From M3007 sp040397785 (lineage in GTDB: Bacteria; Bacteroidota; Bacteroidia; Chitinophagales; Saprospiraceae): 64,000 nucleotides of DNA. The position numbers and the translations under genes were made by a program. Every line of letters begins with the position of its first letter. Positions within the stretch are counted from its first letter, which is position 1. The stretch lies in contig JBBAVI010000002.1 in NCBI GenBank assembly GCA_040397785.1, positions 1-64,000 on the forward strand, given 5' to 3'. The notes under the pieces are model-generated. The model had not been told where the DNA came from, searched no databases, and saw only the letters and a program-made list of their open reading frames with translations. This document shows, one piece after another, positions 44,299 to 52,873 of the stretch.

Positions 44299-46532
44299 AA
44301 ATGCACGCTGCAAATCTTCCACGCCGCTATCCCGGCCTTAAACCCTTCGAACGCTCCCAAAGTGGGGTGTTCCATGGCCGTGAAGAAGATATTCAGCGCC
44401 TGAGTAACCTGATTTTGCGCGAAAGATTGGTAGTGCTGTTCTCTAAATCAGGTATTGGTAAAACCTCGCTGTTGCAGGCAGGGGTGGGGCCCGAGATCGA
44501 ACGCAAAGAGTTTGTTCCCATCTTTTTACGGGCAGATAAAACGGATAAACCGCTGCTGGAAACATTTCAAGCCGTTTTGCAAAAAAGCAGTCAACTCAGC
44601 GGGTACGATCATACAGGCGAACAAGCCAACAGCAATCATACGCTTTGGGAACAAATGAAGCGTTATGAATTTGACCTTAATGGTTTGCCTGCTACCCCGG
44701 TGCTTATTTTTGACCAGTTTGAAGAAGTTTTTACCCTCGCGCACAGCGATGCCAGCCGACGGAGTTTTATAGCCGATTTGGCCGATTTGGCCAACGAAAC
44801 CATGCCAGAACCAAATAGGCAGGATTTGTTGTACCACTATCAGCAAACCCAGGATGGCGTTTCGGTGGAAGAAATGCAATGGTGGGAAAATCAGCCAGAT
44901 GTGCGAATTATCCTCTCCATTCGCTCCGATTTTTTGCATTTTATCGACCAAATGAGTCCGCTCATTCCAGGTATTTTGCGCAACCGTTACCAGTTGCAGC
45001 CACTCAGCCGTGAAAAAGCGCGGGTTGCCATTGAACGCCCTGCCGCTGCAGAAGGCGCTTATGCAAGCCCGGTTTTTCATTATACAGAACCAGCGCTTTC
45101 CGAAATGATTGGCTTTCTGGCAGGCCAAAATTTACTCGAAAAAGCACCAAGCGCCGCCACGGAAAGCCAAGTTTCTAAGCAACGCGACGAAATTGAAACA
45201 GTCAATTTGCAGATTGTATGCCAGGATGTGGAGGAGAAAATGATCGATTATCAAAAGCCCGCAAATTTTGCCATTGAACCCGAATTCTATGGCAAAATAG
45301 AGGGGCTGCGGGCATCCATTCGCAATTTCTATTTTAATCAAATGCAGGCATTCCCCAAAGCTTATGTGGAGCGTATCCTCCAAAAAGCACAGTTTGGGGA
45401 ACAAATTAAGCCGGATGACAAACGCCTGAGCGCTGAAGAGCCGGAAGCACTGCGCACGTTAGCCCAACGGGTAATTGAAGAATACCTGGTCACCTCCAGC
45501 AACCGACGCAACAGTGTCGTGGACGATACCCTGTTGGATGAAAATCAGGTTACGCCAGATTTTCTGGATACCTTGGTTGATAAAAGCCGATTGTTGCGCA
45601 AAGAACCGCGTTTGGACGACTTTTATTACGAAATTAGCCACGATACCTTGTTGCCCGCCATTATTGAATCGCGCGATAAACGGCGGCAAAAGGAATTTGC
45701 CAACCAGGAAAAACAAGCCCTGGAAGCCCAATTGTTGCAAGAAGCCCAACGTAGAAAGGATATTGAGGCCGAATTGCGCATTGCCCGGCAGAACCGAAAA
45801 ATGGCACGCATTGTTTCCTACACCTTATTTGGGGTATTGCTTGCTTTTTCCGCGTTCGGCCTTTGGATGACCTACGATTATATCGATTCGGTAAAAGAAG
45901 AGCTGCGGGATACGGAGCAAAATGTGCAAAACGAATTTTTTGACGCAGCCATCCCGATCTATGAAAAAATGCTGGGAAATCCGCGCCGAAAGTGGGTGCT
46001 GAAGTATTTTAATCAAAAAGACGTAAACAGCGAACTAAACAAAGTGCAGCGTTTGCAAGCCTGCTATAAAGGTATTACAGATAGTATGAATGCTGGCGAT
46101 GAGCGCTTTTTTCAGCAAAAAGACTATGCTGGAGCGCTTTTAGCCTATCACCATGCCTATGACAGCATTTTAGTTTACCGAAAGTTGAATTTTGAATTGT
46201 CTAATGTGGCGCATGAATACCGCATCGACACCGCATATATTCATAAAAAAAGAATCACCGCCGACCAGCGCATTGAAAGCGCCCTGCAAATTTTGATTAC
46301 GCAGTTTAAGGTAGCACAACGCGATTTTGAAACATTTAGTGAAGCAGGGGTTTGGAATATGGCCTTGCGCAGTTTGCGAAAAATGCAAAAATTGCTGCCG
46401 ATGGACCCTAATGATATTAAGGCGCTCCGAAGCGAATTAAACCTGGATGAAGCGCCAAAGGATTATGTCAAACAGGAAATACAGCGCTGCAAACAACAAT
46501 TGCGACGCAGAGGGGTGGTGTTGAAAGAGTAA
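44295..46532 (+). CDS. membrane-anchored nSTAND1-type NTPase
   Basis: 745 residues. An N-terminal RYPGLKPFERSQSGVFHGRE entry is followed by a P-loop (FSKSGIGKTSLL, 49-60; Ser50 stands where Gly is usual), Walker B with the nSTAND signature VLIFDQFEEVF (136-146), sensor RIILSIRSDFL (204-214), and a helical winged-helix-like part ending YYEISHDTLLPAI (~446). A basic coiled linker and one transmembrane helix (~507-528) lead to a ~215-residue helical, TPR-like C-terminus. Family knowledge: STAND NTPases are switches that oligomerise on sensing a trigger. The effector here is likely the fused upstream gene; the C-terminal helices could be the sensor. Confidence 0.82.
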   Translation: MKMHAANLPRRYPGLKPFERSQSGVFHGREEDIQRLSNLILRERLVVLFSKSGIGKTSLLQAGVGPEIERKEFVPIFLRADKTDKPLLETFQAVLQKSSQLSGYDHTGEQANSNHTLWEQMKRYEFDLNGLPATPVLIFDQFEEVFTLAHSDASRRSFIADLADLANETMPEPNRQDLLYHYQQTQDGVSVEEMQWWENQPDVRIILSIRSDFLHFIDQMSPLIPGILRNRYQLQPLSREKARVAIERPAAAEGAYASPVFHYTEPALSEMIGFLAGQNLLEKAPSAATESQVSKQRDEIETVNLQIVCQDVEEKMIDYQKPANFAIEPEFYGKIEGLRASIRNFYFNQMQAFPKAYVERILQKAQFGEQIKPDDKRLSAEEPEALRTLAQRVIEEYLVTSSNRRNSVVDDTLLDENQVTPDFLDTLVDKSRLLRKEPRLDDFYYEISHDTLLPAIIESRDKRRQKEFANQEKQALEAQLLQEAQRRKDIEAELRIARQNRKMARIVSYTLFGVLLAFSAFGLWMTYDYIDSVKEELRDTEQNVQNEFFDAAIPIYEKMLGNPRRKWVLKYFNQKDVNSELNKVQRLQACYKGITDSMNAGDERFFQQKDYAGALLAYHHAYDSILVYRKLNFELSNVAHEYRIDTAYIHKKRITADQRIESALQILITQFKVAQRDFETFSEAGVWNMALRSLRKMQKLLPMDPNDIKALRSELNLDEAPKDYVKQEIQRCKQQLRRRGVVLKE

Positions 46533-46578
46533 GGAAATGAAATTTGGTTTGGAGCGCTTTTTTACTGCTTAAAGAAAC

Positions 46579-46586
46579 TATCTTTG
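46579..46586 (+). promoter_or_regulatory. -7 box for the SerA-like gene
   Basis: TATCTTTG matches TAnnTTTG and lies 65 bases before the ATG at 46652; no well-spaced -33 TTG is visible. It separates this gene from the STAND operon. Confidence 0.5.
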
Positions 46587-46651
46587 CTTGCCCTAATGCA
46601 AGAACATACTACAACATCACCTCCATTTGTGGGGTACAACAAACAACTACT

Positions 46652-47608
46652 ATGGTCAAAATTCTCGTCAATGACGGTATCCATCCAGATGGCCGTTTAC
46701 TGCTCGAAGAAGCCGATTATCTTGTAGAGGAGGAGCGTATCCCACAAGAAGAACTCGTCAATCGTATTGCTGAATACGATGTGCTGATCGTTCGCAGTGC
46801 TACTAAAGTCACCAAAGCCATTATTGATGCGGGTAAAAACCTGAAAATTATTGCACGCGGTGGTGTCGGCCTCGATAATATCGATGTAGTGTACGCCGAG
46901 AGCAAAGGCATTAAGGTGTACAATACGCCGATGGCATCTTCCAGGGCAGTTGCAGAGTTGGCCATTGCACACTTATTCGCAATGTCCCGCATGTTACACC
47001 GTAGTAACCGCGAACTTGCTGCTGGTCAAGATTTTAAAAAACTGAAAAAGGCTTACGAAACTGGCTTCCAGATTCGGAATAAAACCCTGGGTATTGTAGG
47101 TTTTGGTCGCATTGGCCAGGAAGTCGCTAAAATTGCATTGGGCATCGGTATGTCGGTGCGCGCGCACGATCCTTATGTGCAGGAAGCGGATATCAGCATT
47201 TTACTCAATGATTACCCCGATTTGAAGTATACCGTTCGGGTACAAACGGAATCTTTAGATAAAGTATTTAAAGATGCTGATTTTATTACCTTCCATATTC
47301 CGGGTGTAGATCAACCCTTGGTTACTGCAACCGAATTTGCTAAAATGAAAAAAGGGGTTTTCCTAATCAATACGGCCCGTGGTGGTGTAATTGATGAAAA
47401 CGCCCTGCTCGAAGCCCTGGAAAGTGGTAAAGTGGCAGGTGCGGGATTGGACGTGTTTGAAAACGAACCTACGCCCAAAGAAGCCTTGTTGAAGCACCCA
47501 TTAGTGTCCTGTTCACCCCATATTGGTGCTAGCACGGTGGAAGCTCAAAGCTACATCGGGATGGAACTTGCGGATAAAATTATTTCCTTTTTCGGGGATG
47601 ATTTGTAA
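46652..47608 (+). CDS. D-3-phosphoglycerate dehydrogenase-like 2-hydroxyacid dehydrogenase
   Basis: 318 residues from the ATG at 46652 (the open frame extends 36 codons upstream across the -7 box and is excluded). It has a substrate domain (VLIVRSATKV, RGGVGLDNID), a NAD-binding domain (GIVGFGRIGQEVA), and catalytic Arg/Glu/His (NTARGGVIDE, DVFENEPTP, SPHIGAST). It lacks the C-terminal ACT regulatory domain, so it is the short form of SerA. The probable reaction is 3-phosphoglycerate to 3-phosphohydroxypyruvate for serine synthesis; other hydroxyacids are possible. Confidence 0.88.
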   Translation: MVKILVNDGIHPDGRLLLEEADYLVEEERIPQEELVNRIAEYDVLIVRSATKVTKAIIDAGKNLKIIARGGVGLDNIDVVYAESKGIKVYNTPMASSRAVAELAIAHLFAMSRMLHRSNRELAAGQDFKKLKKAYETGFQIRNKTLGIVGFGRIGQEVAKIALGIGMSVRAHDPYVQEADISILLNDYPDLKYTVRVQTESLDKVFKDADFITFHIPGVDQPLVTATEFAKMKKGVFLINTARGGVIDENALLEALESGKVAGAGLDVFENEPTPKEALLKHPLVSCSPHIGASTVEAQSYIGMELADKIISFFGDDL

Positions 47609-47632
47609 GTAATAAGTGCATAAAACTTGTTT

Positions 47633-47670
47633 GAATGGTTTGATTTGGGGACTCCCGGATCAAACCATTC
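47633..47670. terminator. bidirectional terminator between convergent genes
   Basis: A 12-bp perfect stem (47633-47644 with 47659-47670) extends inward through G-rich/C-rich partial pairing. It lies between the SerA-like gene and the convergent hydrolase gene. Confidence 0.7.
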
Positions 47671-47675
47671 TTCAT

Positions 47676-48506
47676 TTATGCCCTTTGCAGGGTGTTGGTC
47701 TCCAGCACCGGCTCATGTAAAAGATCATATAATAAATCATGGTACTCCGGAAAAGAAGGAATGTTATTGTGGCTGGCACCGATGATGGGGTGCAACTGTA
47801 TCTTCTCGGGTAAAAGTGCTTTTAACATCAAACTTTGACGATACGGAATTAATCGGTCGCGCACTGCATGAATAATATGGATCGGACAATGCACTTTTTT
47901 AATAAATTGATCCGTCCGAATCTGATAACGCAATAAAAGGCGCAGCGGAAGCCAAAATCCGTAACGCCGTATATGATGTAAAAAGGAATAATAAGGACAG
48001 TCAAGTATCAATATTTTTGGGTTGTTCCAAGAGGCAATGCGGGTTGCCAAGCCACTGCCCAATGAACGGCCATACAACACGATTTTTTCCTCTTCATAAT
48101 TGCTTGCCAACCACTTATATACTTGTTGTAAATCGGAATACAAAATAGATTCCGTGCGCCGGCCCCGACTTTTTCCAAATCCACGATAGTCGACAATAAA
48201 AAAATCGTAACCTTTCCCAACAAAATCTTTAGCAAATTTGCCCCAACCTTTGATGCTGCGCGAGTTTCCTTTAATATAAAACACCACGCCTTTACTGTTT
48301 GGTACCCGAAAATGGAGCGCATTGATTAGCCCACCATCTTCCATCTCAAAATTAACCTCCGAAAACGGAAACGGGTATTTATAGGCAAACCATTTTGGCA
48401 GCCGCTCCGGACGAAAGAAAAAGAAATCTTGTCCAAAGTAAAATATCAGACAAAGGATGCCATAAAGCATGCCCATCGAAAGAAGCAAACTATACCAAAG
48501 TGCCAT
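47676..48506 (-). CDS. alpha/beta hydrolase, membrane-anchored paralogue
   Basis: 276 residues. An N-terminal hydrophobic segment (~5-25) is followed by the fold motifs VVFYIKGNSRS, DYRGFGKSRGRR, nucleophile Ser in LYGRSLGSGLA, Asp in HAVRDRLIP and His in IGASHNNIPS. The first three are nearly identical in order and wording to the hydrolase at 18668-19417 (VDYRG/PDYRGYGKS, YGRSLGSG), so the two are paralogues. The Arg-rich loop after GKS differs, so the substrate may differ. Substrate unknown. Confidence 0.86.
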   Translation of the reverse strand: MALWYSLLLSMGMLYGILCLIFYFGQDFFFFRPERLPKWFAYKYPFPFSEVNFEMEDGGLINALHFRVPNSKGVVFYIKGNSRSIKGWGKFAKDFVGKGYDFFIVDYRGFGKSRGRRTESILYSDLQQVYKWLASNYEEEKIVLYGRSLGSGLATRIASWNNPKILILDCPYYSFLHHIRRYGFWLPLRLLLRYQIRTDQFIKKVHCPIHIIHAVRDRLIPYRQSLMLKALLPEKIQLHPIIGASHNNIPSFPEYHDLLYDLLHEPVLETNTLQRA

Positions 48507-48571
48507 ATTTTATTTTTTTAATATACTTTTTGCACCCGTTCCAACTTCCTACCGCAACAAGTCTAATGCAG

Positions 48572-48596
48572 AAAGCAGGCGTCAAGATGCCTGCTT
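48572..48596 (-). terminator. hairpin overlapping the 3' end of the RidA gene
   Basis: A 9-bp perfect inverted repeat (48572-48580 with 48588-48596) with a 7-base loop overlaps the last codons of the minus-strand RidA gene and can act as its terminator. Confidence 0.55.
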
Positions 48597-49052
48597 TTCC
48601 GGAAGTACGGCGATGCATTTCAACTCAATTGCAATCGGCGTAGGCAGCCGATCAATGCCCAACGTAGTGCGACAAGGCTGATTGTCTTTAAAATACGTAG
48701 CGTAAATCCGATTAAAGGTATGGAAATCACGTTCCATGTGCACCAAAAACACCGTTACGTCTACCAGGTCCTCCCAACGAGCCCCCGAAGCCTCTAACAC
48801 CGCTTTTACGTTGCGGAATACGGAGTGAACTTGCGCCTCAAAATCAAAGCTGGTAAAATTGCCACTCGCACTGCGCTCCAAACCAGGAATACCATCTCCC
48901 TCCGGTTCCCGCGGACCGATGCCCGACAAAAATAAAAGTTGTCCTACCTTGCGTGCATGTGGGTAAGCCCCTACCGGTTTGGGTGCATTGGTGGTGTGAA
49001 TCGGGTCAGATTGCATGGAATCAGCTTGTAAATGTGTAAGTAAATGCGTCAA
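48582..49052 (-). CDS. RidA-family protein resembling 2-aminomuconate deaminase
   Basis: 156 residues. A RidA/YjgF fold is clear: VGAYPHARKVGQLLFLSGIGP, FEAQVHSVFRNVKAVLEASG, LVDVTVFLVHMERDF, TTLGIDRLPTPIAIELKCIA. The extended N-terminus, the YPHARKVG and GIGPREPEGDGIPG loops and the VHMERDFHTFNRIYA helix match 2-aminomuconate deaminases of tryptophan/kynurenine or nitrobenzoate breakdown more closely than generic RidA proteins. A start at the second ATG (49016) is possible. A candidate aminomuconate-semialdehyde dehydrogenase lies 4.4 kb away, which would be the preceding enzyme. Confidence 0.75.
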   Translation of the reverse strand: MTHLLTHLQADSMQSDPIHTTNAPKPVGAYPHARKVGQLLFLSGIGPREPEGDGIPGLERSASGNFTSFDFEAQVHSVFRNVKAVLEASGARWEDLVDVTVFLVHMERDFHTFNRIYATYFKDNQPCRTTLGIDRLPTPIAIELKCIAVLPEKQAS

Positions 49053-49140
49053 ATGATCTGCAAAATTGTAATTAATTTGAATAGATACAAAATACCTTTC
49101 TATAAAATTAAAATCATTGATTTGCTTTCAATCCACATAT

Positions 49141-49148
49141 TATATTTG
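49141..49148 (+). promoter_or_regulatory. -7 box for the ROK kinase gene
   Basis: TATATTTG matches TAnnTTTG; a TTTG lies 16 bases upstream (49121-49124). The ATG at 49201 is 52 bases downstream. Confidence 0.45.
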
Positions 49149-49200
49149 GGCTTTCAAACCAATTTTAATATTGAAATTCATCTGTAAAAAAGTTTAAACT

Positions 49201-50100
49201 ATGCACCTTTGGGGAATTGACCTTGGCGGAACAAAAATTGAATGCGCTATTTTGGAAAGCCGAAAACATCCGAATGTTATTGCGCGCCAACGAGTTCCTA
49301 CCGAGGCGCATTTAGGCTATGAACATATTATTGGTCAGGTAGTCAAAATTGTTGACATGCTGGTGCAGGAAACAGGAATTAAACCTGATTCGATTGGCTT
49401 AGGGCATCCCGGAACCTTAGATCGCAATACTGGAGGGGTCAAAAACGCCAATACCACCGCCCTGAATGGCATGCCTTTCGACAAGGATTTAGAAAAAGCA
49501 TTGGGTGTTCCTGTAAAATTAGCCAATGATGCCAATTGCTTTGCCGTGGCGGAAGCCCACATGGGGGCCGTTCCTGATGTACTGTCTAATCCGGAAGTTG
49601 TTTTTGGGGTAATTATGGGAACCGGTGTTGGCGGCGGATTGGTAGTAAATGGCAAAGTTGTAAATGGCCGCCAGGGAATTGGCGGCGAGTGGGGACATAA
49701 CTACCTCGATGACAGCGGCGGGATGTGTTATTGTGGTAAATTAGGTTGTGTGGAAACGGTCATTTCAGGCCCAGCCCTTGAGCGCTTTTATACCGGTCTT
49801 ACGGGTGAAAAGCGTCATTTGCGGGATATTGTTGCCAGCGCGGACGCTAATACCGATCCCGCTGCAACCCAAACGATGGATCGACTGATCCATTTCTTCG
49901 GTAAAGCCATTGCGGTGGTTATCAATATTACGGACCCAGATGTGATTGTACTAGGTGGTGGCGTAGGTAATTGTGACCGTTTGTACACCGATGGCGTTGC
50001 AGAAGTAGGCAAACACGTGTTCAACACTCGAGTAGATACCTTGTTTTTGCGTCCCAAATTGGGCGACAGCGCCGGAGTATTTGGTGCCGCCTTATTGTAG
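49201..50100 (+). CDS. ROK-family sugar kinase
   Basis: 299 residues. ATP- and sugar-binding motifs: GIDLGGTKIECAIL (phosphate 1), GVIMGTGVGGGLVV, GEWGHNYL (sugar-binding His-Glu type), and the ROK zinc motif CYCGKLGCVETVISG. No DNA-binding N-terminus, so it is a kinase rather than a repressor. Family members phosphorylate glucose, fructose, mannose or N-acetylglucosamine; the sequence does not decide which. It is convergent with lipA (3 bases between stops). Confidence 0.9.
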   Translation: MHLWGIDLGGTKIECAILESRKHPNVIARQRVPTEAHLGYEHIIGQVVKIVDMLVQETGIKPDSIGLGHPGTLDRNTGGVKNANTTALNGMPFDKDLEKALGVPVKLANDANCFAVAEAHMGAVPDVLSNPEVVFGVIMGTGVGGGLVVNGKVVNGRQGIGGEWGHNYLDDSGGMCYCGKLGCVETVISGPALERFYTGLTGEKRHLRDIVASADANTDPAATQTMDRLIHFFGKAIAVVINITDPDVIVLGGGVGNCDRLYTDGVAEVGKHVFNTRVDTLFLRPKLGDSAGVFGAALL

Positions 50101-50103
50101 TAT

Positions 50104-50982
50104 TTAGAAAATATGCCGCTCGGCGTGGTAACTGGAGCGCACCAAGGGCCCACTTTCAACATATTTTAACCCTTTTTGCAAGCCAATTTCCTTATAAGCT
50201 GCAAATTGATCGGGATGTACAAACTCGGCAACTTCGAGGTGCATTTTGGTAGGTTGAAGGTACTGCCCGAGGGTCAGGATATCGCAGCCGTGGGCAACCA
50301 GATCGTCCATCGCTGCATATATTTCTTCGGGTGTTTCGCCCAACCCAACCATAATGCCGGTTTTGGTGCGTTTCCCGTAATCTTTGATGCGTTGAATTTG
50401 CTCCAGACTGCGTTCATATTTGGCTTGCGGGCGCACTTTTCGGTACAAGCGCGGCACGGTTTCCATATTGTGGCTCACCACTTCCTGTCCGGCAGAAATC
50501 ATCCGTTCTAGGGCTTCCCAGTTGGATTTTACATCTGGAATGAGGGTTTCGATGGTGGTTTCCGGGGAGCGTTCTTTCACGGCGCGCACAGTTTGGTACC
50601 AGATTTCGGCGCCACGGTCTTTCAATTCGTCGCGGTTTACAGAGGTCAGCACAGCATGTTTCACCTGCATCAGCCATATTGCTTCGGCTACGCGGCGGGG
50701 TTCGTCTTCATCATATTCGTTGGGACGGCCGGTTTTTACGGCACAAAAAGAGCAAGAGCGGGTACAAACATTGCCTAAAATCATAAAAGTGGCTGTTCCT
50801 GCCCCCCAGCATTCCCCCATATTGGGACAACTACCACTTTGGCAAATGGTATGGAGTTTAAACTCATCCACAATATTTCGGACGTTGCGATAATTCTCTC
50901 CCATCGGTAGCCGAACCTTCAGCCATTCTGGTTTTCTAGGACGCGACGGTGTATCTTGATCTATAACAGGAAGTTCCAGCAT
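50104..50982 (-). CDS. lipA: lipoyl synthase
   Basis: 292 residues. It inserts two sulphurs into protein-bound octanoyl groups. The auxiliary cluster motif CX4CX5C is present in ICQSGSCPNMGECW. The radical SAM CX3CX2C is CTRSCSFC, and the C-terminal RSSY that ligates the auxiliary cluster is present (VRSSYHAE). Cytosolic. It is the only gene between convergent ROK kinase and an outer-membrane-like gene on the same strand, 34 bases away. Confidence 0.96.
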   Translation of the reverse strand: MLELPVIDQDTPSRPRKPEWLKVRLPMGENYRNVRNIVDEFKLHTICQSGSCPNMGECWGAGTATFMILGNVCTRSCSFCAVKTGRPNEYDEDEPRRVAEAIWLMQVKHAVLTSVNRDELKDRGAEIWYQTVRAVKERSPETTIETLIPDVKSNWEALERMISAGQEVVSHNMETVPRLYRKVRPQAKYERSLEQIQRIKDYGKRTKTGIMVGLGETPEEIYAAMDDLVAHGCDILTLGQYLQPTKMHLEVAEFVHPDQFAAYKEIGLQKGLKYVESGPLVRSSYHAERHIF

Positions 50983-51015
50983 GATAATACCAATGTAGAC
51001 ACAGTTTCGCTAACA

Positions 51016-51789
51016 CTAGCGCCGCTTGCCCAGCTGCAAATTTAAGAAGAAATTGAAAAATAAGCGTTGGTTATTGGTGTCAGATACCAAAATGGGTGCT
51101 TTGGTTGCAAACATGTCGGCCGTCAAACCAATTTCAAGCGCTTTAACAAATTCGTCAAATGCACCCCAGTCCATGTGCATCGCAATTGTTGCGTTACCAC
51201 CAGGGATTAATGACAGTTGGTTGAATCCACGCGTAAATGGAGACGCACCCAAAATGCGGGAGTTATTCAGGAATATATTTGCATTTTCGGGGCTGTATTT
51301 TTGATGTATGGCGCGATTCTGACCCGCTGGCACATCTACTGCATAACGTAAAGCAAGGTAATAAGGTTTAATCAATCCCAAGGTGGGGCCAAAAGAATAG
51401 CTCATGCCCATGGCCACACCTTTTTGTTTGGCCTTTTCTGAAAAATAGCGCTTGGTTCCCCATGCAGCCCGAAATGCAATCAAATTATTCTTTTTGCCAA
51501 AAATATAGGGACGAAACGATCGACTTACAGTAGGATCCGCACTTTGACGCACCTCTTTGGGGTGTTTTATTTCACCGAGGTACATTTTGAAGACCTTAGT
51601 CTTGTCGTAGGTGCGCAAACGACCAAACTCAACGCCAGCCACATAGCCTTTATTGGTGGTAATCATGAAGTTAAAGGCCGTTTCTCGGTTGTAAATAATA
51701 CCTGCCTTTTGCACGGGTAACCGTGCATTTTGCGCTTGCAAGCCTCCAAGAACAACCAAGAACAACCAAAAAACAAACCTGCTTTTCAT
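51016..51789 (-). CDS. predicted outer-membrane beta-barrel protein
   Basis: 257 residues from the ATG at 51789, which starts a signal peptide (FVFWLFLVVLGGLQAQ). The longer frame to 51951 lacks a signal and is rejected. The rest is beta-rich, with alternating hydrophobic strands and Tyr/Gly pairs (YYLALRYAVDV, AIAMHMDWG-like segments), ending in FFNFFLNLQLG. I do not recognise a named family; it looks like the common Bacteroidota PorT-like beta-barrel class. Function unknown. It is 33 bases upstream of lipA on the same strand. Confidence 0.6.
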   Translation of the reverse strand: MKSRFVFWLFLVVLGGLQAQNARLPVQKAGIIYNRETAFNFMITTNKGYVAGVEFGRLRTYDKTKVFKMYLGEIKHPKEVRQSADPTVSRSFRPYIFGKKNNLIAFRAAWGTKRYFSEKAKQKGVAMGMSYSFGPTLGLIKPYYLALRYAVDVPAGQNRAIHQKYSPENANIFLNNSRILGASPFTRGFNQLSLIPGGNATIAMHMDWGAFDEFVKALEIGLTADMFATKAPILVSDTNNQRLFFNFFLNLQLGKRR

Positions 51790-52071
51790 ATGCGGGAATT
51801 TGATCCAAATATAGGCGCTAAAATGGTAAAACCAAGGGGAAAAAGTGCGTTTTGCCAATTGAACCATATGTTTTTTTAAACAACTAAAAGATCTCAAAGT
51901 TTTACATAATTTTACTTTAAAATAAAAAAGGCTTATTCTGTCTCTAGCCAAAAAATATAGGGAAGAGACCTTGTATTCCCGTTGCTTTTAAAATTTAGTT
52001 CTGAAATCGGCAATCGAACCTCATCCTGAACATTCCTATAATATAGGTCAAAATTGCAAACAATAAATAGG

Positions 52072-52079
52072 TACCTTTG
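52072..52079 (+). promoter_or_regulatory. -7 box for the CvpA-like gene
   Basis: TACCTTTG matches TAnnTTTG. The gene's ATG is at 52149, 69 bases downstream. The rest of the 359-base gap 51790-52148 is A/T-rich and shows no other gene I can support. Confidence 0.5.
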
Positions 52080-52148
52080 TACTGTTTTAGGTGTTGCAAG
52101 CCTTTGATCATCAGCTTGCATTTTCAAAAACCGCCTTCAACCGAACTC

Positions 52149-52814
52149 ATGCCGATTGATGTTATTTTCATATTGATTTTTAGCTACGGATTCTGGATTG
52201 GCTATCATCGCGGAATCATAGGTACGATTTTTAACCTAGTCGCCTATGTTTTTGGCATTGTGCTGGCTTTTAAAATTACACCAACCACCACCAATATCCT
52301 TGAAACGGCGTTTAATTCGGACAATCCAACCATTTTTTTAGCTGGTTTTTTGATCAATTTGGCCGTAATCATGTTGGTGCTGCGCATGGCAAGTGCAGGT
52401 ATCACCGGGTTGTTTGAAATTGCTTTTTTGGGGCTGTTCAACCGGGCCGCTGGAGGGATACTTACGGGTGGCTTTTTTGTGCTCATCTATAGTGTCTTAT
52501 TGTGGTTTTTGGTAAAGGTGCAATTTCTCAACACGGCCACCCTTACGGAGTCAAAAACCTACCCTTTTTTGGCAAATTTACCCTCCACCGCAAAAAATGT
52601 CGCCATTCGTTTCAAACCGGTGGCCGAAGACCTATGGGGAACTTCGCTAGACTGGATGAGCCGCCTAGAAAAGTTTGGGATTGAAAAAACCGATGGGAAA
52701 TCCAAAATATACGAACTTCCAGATAAGAATACAAAAATTGAAGGCGCGCCAGAAACAACCACGCCGCCGCGTACGCGATCCAATCCAAAGGAAGATGACG
52801 ATGGCATCGAATAA
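52149..52814 (+). CDS. CvpA-family membrane protein
   Basis: 221 residues from the ATG at 52149. Four membrane helices in the first ~125 residues (IDVIFILIFSYGFWIGYHRG, then GIIGTIFNLVAYVFGIVLAF, IFLAGFLINLAVIMLVL, GILTGGFFVLIYSVLLWF) match the CvpA layout, which is implicated in colicin V production and envelope stress survival. A Pro/Thr/Asp-rich cytosolic tail follows. It is 59 bases upstream of the pabA/trpG gene and may be on its transcript. Confidence 0.85.
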   Translation: MPIDVIFILIFSYGFWIGYHRGIIGTIFNLVAYVFGIVLAFKITPTTTNILETAFNSDNPTIFLAGFLINLAVIMLVLRMASAGITGLFEIAFLGLFNRAAGGILTGGFFVLIYSVLLWFLVKVQFLNTATLTESKTYPFLANLPSTAKNVAIRFKPVAEDLWGTSLDWMSRLEKFGIEKTDGKSKIYELPDKNTKIEGAPETTTPPRTRSNPKEDDDGIE

Positions 52815-52873
52815 CAATAAATGGCTTGAATCATGGAGACTTTTATCATGCTGTGCACCTTCGAATTTGAACC

